DNA of 64,000 bases, taken from Hahella sp. CCB-MM4 (GTDB lineage Bacteria > Pseudomonadota > Gammaproteobacteria > Pseudomonadales > Oleiphilaceae). The translations under genes and the position numbers were made by a program. Below the pieces are notes generated by a model. The model worked only from the letters and a program-made list of their open reading frames with translations. It made no database searches and was not told where the DNA came from. Location: positions 62,001-126,000 of the forward strand of contig NZ_MRYI01000002.1 of NCBI RefSeq assembly GCF_002260525.1, read 5' to 3'. Below are positions 8,966 to 17,600 of this stretch, piece by piece. Position 1 is the stretch's first letter. The number at the start of each line of letters is the position of its first letter.

Positions 8966-10045
8966 TCAGGGCTTGAGCAGGACCTTGATTGAATCTGTTG
9001 AAGATGCCAGTTTGAATGCATCCTCCCAGTCGTTCAGGTTGAAATCGTGGGTCACGATGCCTTTGGAAGTCACCAGCCCACGCTCAAACAGGTCAATAGC
9101 GACCGGATAGGTATAGGGCCCCAAATGAGCACCGCGGATATCCAGTTCCTTACGGTCACCAATCACTGACCAGTCTGTGGTGGTTTCAGCCCCAAACACG
9201 CTGAATTCAATAAAGCGCCCCAGCTTACGAATGATCTGCAATCCCTGGGTCACAGCCGCGGGATAGCCAGTCGCCTCAATATACACGTCACAACCATAAC
9301 CATCGGTCATGGCTCTTACTTCCTTATCAATATCATCGCGCTTTGGATTCAATACCACGTCCGCACCGAAGGATTTGGCCAGCTCCAGACGCTCGTCCAC
9401 CATATCGATGACCACCAACTTCTTCGGCGTTTTCAGTTTGGCGACCTGAATCATGCACAAACCCAAGGGTCCAAGGCCTGCCAGAACAACCACGTCATCC
9501 AACTGGATGTCAGCCCGGTTAACGGTATGAATGGCACAAGCCATGGGCTCGATCAGTGCAGAGTCTTCCAGGGACACAGCCTCAGGAATCTTATGCAGAC
9601 GGGCATTCGCCGGTATCCGCATATATTCCGCCATGCCACCCTCAGCCACATCTTTCTGGAAACCGAAGATATTGTGGACCTCGCACATCCAGTATTTACC
9701 GGAATCACAGAAACGGCATTTCCCGCAAGGGACGATTTGTTCCGCAATCACCTTGTCCCCAACGGCGACACCAAAATGTTCTGCCGCCCCTTCACCCAGT
9801 TCAGCCACCCGGCCATAAAATTCATGGCCCGGAATCACCGGCGCTTTCAGCCAGGGATCATCGCCGCACCAGAACATATCTGCACCGGAGCTCGCCTTAC
9901 AGTCGCTGCCACAGATGCCGCAGGCTTCGATCTTGATAATCACTTCATTGACTTTGGCCACTGGACGTTCGCACTGCTCCAGCCGGTAGTCGTTTGGCGC
10001 GTGACATACCACCGCCGTCATGGTTTCAGGTAATTTGCTCATCAT
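8966..10045 (-). CDS. Zinc-dependent medium-chain polyol dehydrogenase
   Basis: MDR-family dehydrogenase, 359 aa. Catalytic zinc ligands are Cys42 in EACGICGSD and the His/Glu pair in PGHEF; a structural zinc is held by the four cysteines of CGKCRFCDSGKYWMC. The Rossmann motif is GLGPLG. Residues such as GYGCDVYIEATGYPAAV and KELDIRGAHLGPYTYP resemble proteins annotated as erythritol/L-threitol or xylitol dehydrogenases. With an ABC sugar importer, an FGGY kinase and an L-xylulose-reductase-like SDR it probably oxidises a polyol to the keto sugar used by the kinase. Start has GGAGAC before the ATG. Exact substrate is open. Confidence 0.85.
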   Translation of the reverse strand: MMSKLPETMTAVVCHAPNDYRLEQCERPVAKVNEVIIKIEACGICGSDCKASSGADMFWCGDDPWLKAPVIPGHEFYGRVAELGEGAAEHFGVAVGDKVIAEQIVPCGKCRFCDSGKYWMCEVHNIFGFQKDVAEGGMAEYMRIPANARLHKIPEAVSLEDSALIEPMACAIHTVNRADIQLDDVVVLAGLGPLGLCMIQVAKLKTPKKLVVIDMVDERLELAKSFGADVVLNPKRDDIDKEVRAMTDGYGCDVYIEATGYPAAVTQGLQIIRKLGRFIEFSVFGAETTTDWSVIGDRKELDIRGAHLGPYTYPVAIDLFERGLVTSKGIVTHDFNLNDWEDAFKLASSTDSIKVLLKP

Positions 10046-10087
10046 TTCGTCTCCATGATGTTGCTTTATATTGTTTTATCCATTTGT

Positions 10088-10132
10088 CTGCAGAGCTCTC
10101 TGTAGAACCATCTACACTTTCTGCAGAGCAAA
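10088..10132. repeat. Degenerate 12-bp repeat and small stem-loops between permease and dehydrogenase genes
   Basis: TCTGCAGAGC occurs at 10087-10096 and 10120-10129, with related CTGTAGAACCAT and CTACACTTT between, about 12 bases apart. GTAGA/TCTAC (10102-10115) and CTCCCA/TGGGAG (10145-10160) can form stems in the mRNA. The region separates the transport part from the enzyme part of the operon. Confidence 0.5.
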
Positions 10133-10182
10133 AGAACCCCACAACTCCCATGACTGGGAGCTGCTCTATGGATTCTCAGAAG

Positions 10183-11169
10183 TTATTTGTCGCGGCTTCG
10201 GCTGATATAGATGGCCAACAGGATAATGCCGCCTTTGATGATATTCTGAACGTAGGGAGACACACCCATGAGGTTCAGACCGTTATTCAGGACACCCAGC
10301 ATCATTGCACCGATCAGGGTGCCAATGATGGCGCCGCGCCCTCCGGCAATGGCGGTTCCACCGAGCACCACCGCAGCGATGGCATCCAGCTCAAACCCGA
10401 TGCCAGAGTTAGGCTGTCCGCTCATCAGTCGGGAAGTCAGCACAATTCCGGCCAGTGCTGCCGTCAGGCCACTGATGGTGTACACCAACACTTTATACCG
10501 GGAGACCCGAATGCCACTAAGCCTGGCGGCTTCTTCATTTCCGCCTATCGCGTAGATGTAGCGGCCTATAGCAGTGTGATTCAACAGAACAAAAGCCAGA
10601 ATATAGACAACCAACATCACCAGAATCGGCAACTGAATCCCCAGGAACTCTCCCCGACCGAGAATAGAGAAGCCCTGAGGCAACCCGGAAATGGGATACC
10701 CCCCGGTATAGATCAACGCCAGTCCCCGGGCAATTCCCATGGTTGCCAGGGTAACGATGATCGGCGGCATCTTGGCATAAGCCACAAACGCCCCATTACC
10801 GGCTCCGAACAAAGCACCCACCAAAAGACCGCCCAGTATTGCCACTTCCGGCGGGAAGCCTGCCACCATCAGGCCGGCAGCAACGGTCCCGGATAGTGCC
10901 ATCACCGGCCCTACAGAAAGGTCAATGCCACCGGTCAGGATTGCGCAGGTCATACCCACGGCAATAATGGCGTTGATCGATACCTGACGAGCCACATTGC
11001 TCAGGTTAGTGGATGTCAGAAAGTTATCGTTCACAAAGGCCATGGCGATAAAAATCACCACAAAGCCGATCAGGGGATAAAACACAGGCGACTTACGCCA
11101 TTTTTGAAGCCGGAGCGCAAATGATGTGTGGCTCCTGTGCTGAATCTGGGATTCAGTGATATTGTTCAT
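10183..11169 (-). CDS. Sugar ABC transporter permease (RbsC/XylH family)
   Basis: Inner-membrane permease of a ribose/xylose-type ABC importer, 328 aa with eight or more hydrophobic segments. GGIDLSVG and the [11 protein letters not shown](A) block are hallmarks of the RbsC family. The frame can start at 11190, but the ATG at 11169 has GGAGG eight bases upstream. It overlaps the end of the ATPase gene by 17 bases, so translation is likely coupled. Works with the ATPase (11153-12667) and the binding protein (12768-13688). Nothing in the permease itself tells the sugar. Confidence 0.93.
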   Translation of the reverse strand: MNNITESQIQHRSHTSFALRLQKWRKSPVFYPLIGFVVIFIAMAFVNDNFLTSTNLSNVARQVSINAIIAVGMTCAILTGGIDLSVGPVMALSGTVAAGLMVAGFPPEVAILGGLLVGALFGAGNGAFVAYAKMPPIIVTLATMGIARGLALIYTGGYPISGLPQGFSILGRGEFLGIQLPILVMLVVYILAFVLLNHTAIGRYIYAIGGNEEAARLSGIRVSRYKVLVYTISGLTAALAGIVLTSRLMSGQPNSGIGFELDAIAAVVLGGTAIAGGRGAIIGTLIGAMMLGVLNNGLNLMGVSPYVQNIIKGGIILLAIYISRSRDK

Positions 11170-12667
11170 CACTTGTACCTCCGGTTGCATATCGCATAAT
11201 TTCGTTTGAGTTCACGGCATCGCCTTCCAGTGTTGCAACAATACGTCCCTGCCGGAACACAGCCACACGATCGCTGACACCCACGACCTCCGGAAGTTCG
11301 GAGGAAATCATGATGATGGATACTCCCAGCGCAGTAAGTTGCTTCATCAGCCGGTATATCTCAGCTTTTGCGCCGACATCGATCCCCCGGGTGGGCTCAT
11401 CAAAAATCAGCACTCGACATTCATGGTTGAGCCAACGGGCAATGACCACTTTCTGCTGGTTACCGCCGCTAAGGTTTACTACCGGGGTTTCACCATCCGG
11501 AGCTTTCACCCGGACTTTCGCCATCAGTTCGTCTACAGACTCGCTTTCGTTCTGCCGGTCAATCAAACCGCCAGCACCCGTATGCTTGCGCAGGTTGTTC
11601 AACGTGATGTTCTCGCGAATGGAAAACGGCAGGATCAGACCTTCTTTCTTGCGGCTTTCAGGCAACAATCCGATCCCGAGACCAAGAGCATCTGCGGGTG
11701 TCTTGAGTGCTGCGGGAGCACCGTCAACGGATACTACTTTCTGATGCACCGATGTCGCTCCCAGCAGCCCCAGCACCAATTCAGTCCGACCGGAGCCGAC
11801 CAGACCGGCAAAACCCAAAATTTCACCTTCGTATAATTGGAAACTATTAGCAGGAGCATCCTTATGCAGTTGTACGCAACGAGCATCAATCACGACTCTG
11901 GGTTGTTCCGGACGGGCATCCTTGACCGGAAAACTGCTCTCAATCTTGCGCCCGACCATCATTTCCACCAGATCATCGACATCAACTTCCTGCACCGCAC
12001 ATTCGCCGACTTTACAGCCGTCTCTCAGCACGGTGACCTGGTCACAGATCTCGTAGATTTCCTCCATATGATGGGAAATAAAGATCATGCCCACGCCTTG
12101 GGATTTCAGGTCCCGCATAATGCGGAACAGATGTTCTGCTTCGGATGGGGTCAGGGTTGCCGTGGGTTCGTCCAGTACCAGAATATTCGCATTCAACGAC
12201 AGCGCCTTGGCTATCTCGACGAACTGTTGTTCCGCCACGCTGAGGTGATCAACGGGCACTTCCAGATCAATATCAACATTTAGCCGCTCGAACAGCTCTT
12301 TGGCCCGAACATGCATGGCCGAACGGTCCAATAAACCAAGACGGTTCTTCAACTCACGGCCGAGGAAGATATTTTCTACCGCATTCAGGTAAGGAATCAG
12401 ACTGAATTCCTGAAAGATAATGCCTACCCCGGCGGCAATGGCATCGTGATAGTTATGAAACTCACGGGGTTGGCCTTTGATAACGATACCGCCCTGGTCC
12501 GGACGGTATATGCCACACAGTATTTTCATCAGTGTGGATTTCCCGGCGCCGTTCTCGCCCAACAGCGCATGCACTTCGCCCTCCTGCAATTGCAGGCTGA
12601 TATCCGTTAGCGCATTAACACCGGGAAATGACTTGGAAATATGCTCTAGTGTGAGAAGCGTGGACAT
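11153..12667 (-). CDS. Sugar ABC transporter ATP-binding protein (RbsA/MglA/XylG family)
   Basis: Double ATPase subunit of 504 aa that powers the importer. The first domain has Walker [10 protein letters not shown] (residues 37-45), signature LSVAEQQ and Walker [10 protein letters not shown]. The second domain has the degenerate VGSGRTE loop, normal signature LSGGNQQK and [20 protein letters not shown], the pattern usual for this family. Start ATG with AGGTGAG upstream. It lies 100 bases after the binding-protein gene; that gap holds a stem-loop that may keep the binding-protein message more abundant than the rest. Confidence 0.95.
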   Translation of the reverse strand: MSTLLTLEHISKSFPGVNALTDISLQLQEGEVHALLGENGAGKSTLMKILCGIYRPDQGGIVIKGQPREFHNYHDAIAAGVGIIFQEFSLIPYLNAVENIFLGRELKNRLGLLDRSAMHVRAKELFERLNVDIDLEVPVDHLSVAEQQFVEIAKALSLNANILVLDEPTATLTPSEAEHLFRIMRDLKSQGVGMIFISHHMEEIYEICDQVTVLRDGCKVGECAVQEVDVDDLVEMMVGRKIESSFPVKDARPEQPRVVIDARCVQLHKDAPANSFQLYEGEILGFAGLVGSGRTELVLGLLGATSVHQKVVSVDGAPAALKTPADALGLGIGLLPESRKKEGLILPFSIRENITLNNLRKHTGAGGLIDRQNESESVDELMAKVRVKAPDGETPVVNLSGGNQQKVVIARWLNHECRVLIFDEPTRGIDVGAKAEIYRLMKQLTALGVSIIMISSELPEVVGVSDRVAVFRQGRIVATLEGDAVNSNEIMRYATGGTSDEQYH

Positions 12668-12699
12668 AAGCTCACCTATGTGATCACTCCGTGTACCCA

Positions 12700-12723
12700 G
12701 CTACTCCTTTATATAAGAGTAGC
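12700..12723. promoter_or_regulatory. Intercistronic stem-loop between binding-protein and ATPase genes
   Basis: GCTACTC (12700-12706) pairs with GAGTAGC (12717-12723) around an AT-rich loop. There is no run of T after it on the minus strand, so it is more likely an mRNA-stabilising or partial-termination hairpin, as often seen after binding-protein genes. Confidence 0.55.
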
Positions 12724-12767
12724 CGAGTACGATGACATGGGGTAGGTATAAACCTGGCCTACCGCCA

Positions 12768-13688
12768 CTACCAGCTGAAACCGGCAGCCTTGTCTTTGTC
12801 GATCAGGGTAACCTCGACCGGTACCGTTGCCGGCACATTGGCTCCCCACATTTTTGCCATGGCGACAGCCAGACCCAGACGGACCTGATCGCGGGGATAT
12901 TGAGCCGAAGTGGCGATGAACTTGGAACCAGGCTTCATCATGGCCTTGATGGCTTCCGGATGTCCGTCCACACTCACCAGCTTCACGTCCTGGCCACTGG
13001 CTTCAATGGCTGTCAAGGCACCAAGCGCACCAGTGTCATTGACACTGAATATACCGTCCAGTCCAGGATTGGCTTGCAGCATGTTCTCGGTGACATTCAT
13101 CGCCATGTCACGCTCCTGCTTACCATTCTGCTTACCGACGATTTTGATGTTGGGGAATTCCTTCATGGCATCATTGAATCCACGAACACGCTCAAGGATA
13201 GGTACGACCGGGATACCGTCGAGAATCGCCACCTCACCTTTCCCGCCGAGCTGCTCAGCCAGATATTTTCCGGCCATGTAACCCGCATCGTAGTTTTTGG
13301 AGCCAACGAAAGAATCCAGCGGACCTTCTGCCTGGGCATCTACCGCAACGGTGATCACACCCGCTTCATGGGCGGTCATCACCGCAGACTGTATACCGAC
13401 AGAGTCTGTGGGGTTCAGCAGGAGGATATCCACTCCGCGCTGCAACATGTCTTCAACATCGCTGATCTGTTTGGAGACATCGTGGCGGGCATCGGTAATG
13501 ATCACTTCCGCACCCATGGATTTGGCGGCACTTTCCAGCGCTTCCTTCATGGTGACGAAGTAAGCATTGTTAAGCTCCTGAAATGACATACCTATTTTGA
13601 GTTTTTCAGCGTGGACAGGACCGGTTAGACCAAGAGTGAGAGCAACGCCGCTAACGACGGAAAGGACTTTGTTTTTTAAGGCAAACAT
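12768..13688 (-). CDS. Periplasmic sugar-binding protein (RbsB-like, LacI-fold)
   Basis: Secreted solute receptor of the ABC importer, 306 aa. Signal peptide ends near TGPVHA, followed by the typical EKLKIGMSFQELNNAYF. Blocks DVEDMLQRGVDILLLNPTD, VAVDAQAEGPLDSFVGSKN and LDGIFSVNDTGALGA belong to the RbsB cluster. The frame continues to 13724 but the ATG at 13688 with AGGA eight bases upstream gives a proper signal peptide. First gene of the operon, behind two LacI-type palindromes and an intervening terminator-like hairpin. Substrate probably a pentose or polyol. Confidence 0.92.
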   Translation of the reverse strand: MFALKNKVLSVVSGVALTLGLTGPVHAEKLKIGMSFQELNNAYFVTMKEALESAAKSMGAEVIITDARHDVSKQISDVEDMLQRGVDILLLNPTDSVGIQSAVMTAHEAGVITVAVDAQAEGPLDSFVGSKNYDAGYMAGKYLAEQLGGKGEVAILDGIPVVPILERVRGFNDAMKEFPNIKIVGKQNGKQERDMAMNVTENMLQANPGLDGIFSVNDTGALGALTAIEASGQDVKLVSVDGHPEAIKAMMKPGSKFIATSAQYPRDQVRLGLAVAMAKMWGANVPATVPVEVTLIDKDKAAGFSW

Positions 13689-13734
13689 AGCTTCATCCTT
13701 TGTTATTTTTAGAGGATTAAACATCTGACACCAG

Positions 13735-13754
13735 AAATGTTGACGTTTACATTT
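13735..13754. promoter_or_regulatory. LacI-type operator, gene-proximal copy
   Basis: AAATGTTGACGTTTACATTT matches the perfect palindrome at 13842-13861 at 18 of 20 positions. It lies 47-66 bases before the binding-protein ATG. Likely bound by the LacI-family regulator at 14259-15269. Confidence 0.75.
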
Positions 13755-13762
13755 TCATCCTT

Positions 13763-13784
13763 AAAAAAACCTGATGTTATCAGG
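13763..13784 (-). terminator. Rho-independent terminator upstream of the sugar-binding protein gene
   Basis: On the minus strand CCTGAT-AAC-ATCAGG is followed directly by seven T (13769-13763). It points in the direction of the sugar operon but sits before its first gene, between the two operators. A second stem CGGAGT/ACTCCG lies just ahead at 13812-13830. Could be an attenuator or the end of a small RNA. Confidence 0.7.
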
Positions 13785-13841
13785 CTTGCTTCCAGCATCT
13801 GCCTACTACAACGGAGTCGTTGTCACTCCGCTAGACTTCAC

Positions 13842-13861
13842 AAATGTTAACGTTAACATTT
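13842..13861. promoter_or_regulatory. LacI-type operator, distal copy (perfect 20-bp palindrome)
   Basis: AAATGTTAACGTTAACATTT is a perfect inverted repeat in the divergent region between the sugar operon and its regulator. The core ATGTTAACGTTAACAT differs from the gluconate operator of this window only at one symmetric base pair per half-site. Confidence 0.82.
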
Positions 13862-14187
13862 TGACATCTGCTCATGCCGATCAATTCAGCATGTTGTCGT
13901 TTTAGCACTTCGTTTTTTTGATTGCAACCAGAAATTTGTTTCACGGAGTGAGTTAAAGCTCTTTTTCAAGCCCCTGAAAGAACTTTCAACCCAATGATTT
14001 TAAAATATATTTTCCTTTTATTTCAATAGATTAAAAGAACAGTTTACAGAAGAGAGATTATAGCTGACAAAACATAACTTACTTTTTTGGTAGGACCAGT
14101 ATCGTCTCATGTATCACTGAAAAAATTTCTGAATAAATCGAAAGACATCACATTCCCTGCAAGATTTTTGACGCTAAACAGAACCCT
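13862..14187. other. Divergent intergenic region of the sugar regulon
   Basis: AT-rich stretch between the distal operator and the regulator's operator. I see no gene. It should contain the promoters of the regulator gene and perhaps a distal promoter for the sugar operon, but no good sigma70 pair can be assigned by eye. Confidence 0.6.
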
Positions 14188-14203
14188 ATGTTAACGTTCA
14201 CTT
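14188..14203. promoter_or_regulatory. LacI-type operator before the regulator gene
   Basis: ATGTTAACGTTCACTT keeps the full left half ATGTTAAC and most of the right half of the sugar-operon palindrome. It lies 56 bases before the regulator ATG and suggests autoregulation. Confidence 0.7.
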
Positions 14204-14258
14204 TTGGTCGTCAGGCTAAAGTTATATAGCCGACCGTTGATATGCGATATATGAGCCT

Positions 14259-15269
14259 ATGACAACAAAAAATTCCAAAGCCACCATTGCGGACATTGCC
14301 CGTCGCGTCAATATGACCACAACAACCGTGTCCCGCGCTTTAAACAAGCCTGAACTGGTTAAGCAGGAAACCCTGGAACGAATACAGGCGGTGGCCAGGG
14401 AGCTCAATTATGTTCCCAATGCATTTGCCCGGAATCTGAAAAACAGCAAAAGCGGGCTGATCGGTATCGTGACTGCCAGCTTGTACAACCCGTTTTACGG
14501 ACAGATGATCAAAACCATTTCCCGTGAAGCCAAAAAGCGCAATTACACCATCATGCTGTTCGATACCGATGCCACGGAATCTATTGAAGCCAAGGCGATC
14601 GAAACGCTGCTGAGCTACCAGGTCGACGGCATTATCCTGTCAGCCATTTCCGATGATGAAGACTATAAACCGGCCTACCTGGACCAGTTGCAGCGCTCCA
14701 ATATCCCAGTGGTGCAAGTGGACCGTCAGTTGAACTCCGCCCCCTTCAGTGGTGTCTATCTGGACAATTATCTGAGCGGTTATCGAGGCGGGCAGTACCT
14801 GCTGTCCAAGGGGCATCGCAACATTCTGGCGGTCGCCGGCCCCAAGAAATCCCAGATCTCCATTCTGCGTTATCAGGGTCTGCACCAGGCACTGGAAGAC
14901 TCACCTGAGCCGACCAGTATCGATGTACGCTATGGAGACTACACTCAGGGGCCCGCCTATGAAGAGGTCAAACGTTACCTCAATGAGGGACACCGCCCGG
15001 ATGCGATCTTTGCTTTCAACGTGATGATTACGATTGGCATCATGAAAGCGATGAGTGAATTAAACCTGAGCATGGACGACATCCCTGTATTCGGCATCGA
15101 TGAGCTGCCCAATGCGGATATTTTCAATCTTAAGTTTCCCTGCATCTATCACGATGCTTCCCAACTGGGGGAAATGGCGGTCGAAATGCTCCTCAACCAG
15201 ATTGATCACCCAGGCACTCGCAGCAAGGACAAGATAGTCCGAGGTGTGCTGCAAGCTCCTGGAAGCTAA
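14259..15269 (+). CDS. LacI-family transcriptional regulator of the sugar/polyol operon
   Basis: 336-aa LacI-type protein. The helix-turn-helix TIADIARRVNMTTTTVSRAL and hinge YVPNAFARNLKNSKS are at residues 9-62; the remainder is a sugar-binding-protein-like effector domain (GIVTASLYNPFYGQM, FGIDELPNADIF). Transcribed divergently from the importer operon, with three related palindromes in the shared region, so it most likely represses both directions until the sugar or a derivative binds. Ribosome site is weak (GAGCCT). Recognition-helix residues differ from those of the GntR homologue, as expected from the one-base difference in operators. Confidence 0.9.
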   Translation: MTTKNSKATIADIARRVNMTTTTVSRALNKPELVKQETLERIQAVARELNYVPNAFARNLKNSKSGLIGIVTASLYNPFYGQMIKTISREAKKRNYTIMLFDTDATESIEAKAIETLLSYQVDGIILSAISDDEDYKPAYLDQLQRSNIPVVQVDRQLNSAPFSGVYLDNYLSGYRGGQYLLSKGHRNILAVAGPKKSQISILRYQGLHQALEDSPEPTSIDVRYGDYTQGPAYEEVKRYLNEGHRPDAIFAFNVMITIGIMKAMSELNLSMDDIPVFGIDELPNADIFNLKFPCIYHDASQLGEMAVEMLLNQIDHPGTRSKDKIVRGVLQAPGS

Positions 15270-15276
15270 CGGATTG

Positions 15277-15302
15277 ACGGGAGCCCTTAGACGGGCTCCC
15301 GT
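15277..15302. terminator. Strong hairpin between convergent genes
   Basis: ACGGGAGCCC (15277-15286) pairs with GGGCTCCCGT (15293-15302), a 10-bp GC-rich stem 8 bases after the regulator stop. No T run follows on either strand, so termination efficiency is uncertain. Confidence 0.55.
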
Positions 15303-15323
15303 CTCCCCGGAGGTACCGATCTG

Positions 15324-17270
15324 CTATTGAACGGAATCCACTTCCACCAGAATAGCCAATCCCAACTCTTCCGGATCCTGCCCCTCTTCTCCGTAGGTTG
15401 TAACGAAGATTCCCAAGTCGCCATCAGCGTTCATATATCCGTTGAACATCAGCGTCGAAGGATCATCGTCCAGAGTCATTGTCGTGCTACCGTCTCCACT
15501 CACACTAATCGAAGCATCCAAGGAGAACTCATCCGTATTCTCAACCTCCACACTTGAGGACAGTGATGCTTTGCTGACCGTCGAACTGCGTGCAGTGAGA
15601 GCCCCAACTGTCTCGCTGGAAAAGGTGAGCATGTTATTAAAGCGCAAATTACTTAAATCTATTGCAGTGCCTGAAAATGCCAGGCCCATAAAGAAAACAC
15701 GGTATTGCCTGCCGTTCACGGATGGCGCGTTATCCACCGGTAACTTCACACCATAGGCAGCAGAAAAGCTTCCTTGGCTACCATCTTCCCCCTCTGAACT
15801 CGCAAATGCGAAGAAGTCATAAGTGTCATTGATGTAACCATCCGTTTGTTCACCGGCAATACTTTCCACATCACCAGTGGATGAGACGACGACAGGAATA
15901 CCAGAATAGGGACCTTCAGACTGGGTATCATCATACTCAACCGCACCATTAGACTGGCGTGACAACATTCTCTTTGATGCAAGCCCGTAGTCCAGGCCAC
16001 CAGCACCATCAAACTCCAACTTGTTGGTTTCAGTTTCAACCTCGGCCTGGCCGTTTGAATTTAGAGTTACCCCGAAGTAGATTCGACCAAAACTGCCAAC
16101 CAGATCAGCTTCAGTCATGTTGACCGGCTTTCTCGCAAAGACTTCTATCGAACGCCCAACCTCATCCCCTTCCCGCTCATCAGGGTCCAGGGCATCCTTC
16201 TCACCGTTGTTATCAGTATCAACAGACTGGTACCGCACCCCCGCCTCTTCTGCCTGCAGAATAAATAGCGCTCGATCCTGCACACGCTGCAGCCTGAACA
16301 AAGTCGGCGGCCAGCGCCATGCAAAGTCACCATCGATTTCTTCCTCAAATTCTGACTCTACCGCCAGAAGACCATCAGCTGTCAGCAGGCCCTCAACCTC
16401 CTCCGTGTCATCGTCGATATCCACATAATAATTAAGAGAATTGTTCTGCGGTGCCAAATCAGAACCTGATAGATTTGCCCAGGCTCCTTCTTCTCCTTCC
16501 CAGGTTAATTCCACGACTCCTGCGCCCCCGTCTTCCAGGGAAAAAGCAGAAATCCAGGTATCGGCCGCAAAGGTTCCAATACCGTACTGTCCGTCATCAT
16601 CGTGAAGGCTGATATTCAGGCCAGAAGAACGATAGTCTCCGACCAAACCAGCTGCATCCCCACCGGTTGTATCAATGATATCGATCTGGCTGTCTACGAA
16701 CTCCCCGGTTTCCTGCTCCAGTGCGACCAACATATCCGAGAGATCAGCACCAGGATCAGCGGTCAGATCAAACTCCTCGACCTGACCTCGCAACTTAACC
16801 ACGGAGGTTGTCGTCAGATGGTCCAGGTCCGAGCCCTGGGCGATAAATTTTTGCAGCACGAACTCGGTTACAGGAGAGATATCCACTTCCTGATCGACTA
16901 CCTGTGCCCTCAACTCTGTGTCTCCCGCCCCTGTGATTCTGACGATAAGGTCACCGGACAAATCAGTCCCCTCCGGCAGTGTCAGAACGTAATCACCAGT
17001 GATAGAGGTCACCGTTGTTGCCAGAACTTCACCGATCTGATTCCCATCATTGTCAATTCGGATCAGCTCAACGGTTGCCCCGGTGATTGGCTCAAGGCCT
17101 GTAATGGCTGCGGCCACCGGCGAAATCAGGTATCCCGATACGATTTCAAGCAGCCCCGGTTCCCGAAAATAAGCGACCACGCCACCTGGCGCTTCAGCCG
17201 TTCCGCTTATCGTCACCTGATCATCGGCATCACTGCCGGAATTTCCATCGGAGCTTCCACTTCCGCCGCA
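15324..17270 (-). pseudogene. 5'-truncated surface lipoprotein, signal peptide lost
   Basis: About 648 codons of a secreted, acidic, Ser/Asp/Gly-rich protein of the marine lipoprotein type. The surviving N-terminus CGGSGSSDGNSGSDADD is what normally follows a lipobox, but no signal peptide precedes the cysteine: upstream of 17270 the frame continues for 36 codons into the antisense of a response-regulator gene. A domain resembling the carboxypeptidase-regulatory fold (TISGTAEAPGG... TSITGDYVLTLPEG) follows, then beta-rich repeats with GDGSTTMTLDDD and a C-terminal LAILVEVDSVQ. The reading frame is otherwise intact, so the loss is recent. Without export signal it cannot reach the surface. Function unknown. 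Confidence 0.75.
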
Positions 17271-17591
17271 CTCCAACTGATCTTGGCTGGCGGAACTTAT
17301 ATCCCTCCTCCAGCCATCCAGAATATGATCCCCCCACGGGGTATGTCGAATATCCGCATCCCCATGGCAACAGACCACCCTGTAGATAGTCTTTCAGAAA
17401 GGCAGCATGAAGTTCTGCTGAATGTGATCCAAGGCAAGTCGAACAAGGCCATAGCCAAAGAGCTGAGGATTTCTGAAGGCACGGTGAAGGCTCATTTGTC
17501 AGCAGCATTCAGAGCACTGGGAGTGCGCAACCGCACGGAAGCCGTGCTAATGGTGGCGCAGCTGGGTATAACCCTGACTGAATTTTCGTAA
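17268..17591 (+). pseudogene. Response regulator remnant: LuxR-type DNA-binding domain, receiver domain lost
   Basis: From the codon GCA at 17268 the frame reads ALQLILAGGTYIPPP, the inter-domain segment of NarL/FixJ response regulators, then LSERQHEVLLNVIQGKSNKA and the LuxR helix-turn-helix ISEGTVKAHLSAAFRALGV. Before 17268 the frame encodes antisense of the lipoprotein, not a receiver domain. An internal ATG at 17344 or 17365 could still give a free DNA-binding domain of 75-82 residues. The histidine kinase gene follows 9 bases after the stop, so this was its partner regulator. Both this gene and the lipoprotein gene are cut at the same base. Confidence 0.8.
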
Positions 17592-17600
17592 GTTGAAAAT

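Noticed and set aside
9994-10896. A 300-codon plus-strand frame over the permease gene
   Set aside because: His/Gln-rich low-complexity translation that mirrors the antisense of a clear RbsC-type permease and dehydrogenase.
16602-17591. A 329-codon plus-strand frame as one full-length regulator
   Set aside because: Only the part from 17268 resembles a regulator; the first two thirds are antisense to the lipoprotein sequence and show no receiver domain.
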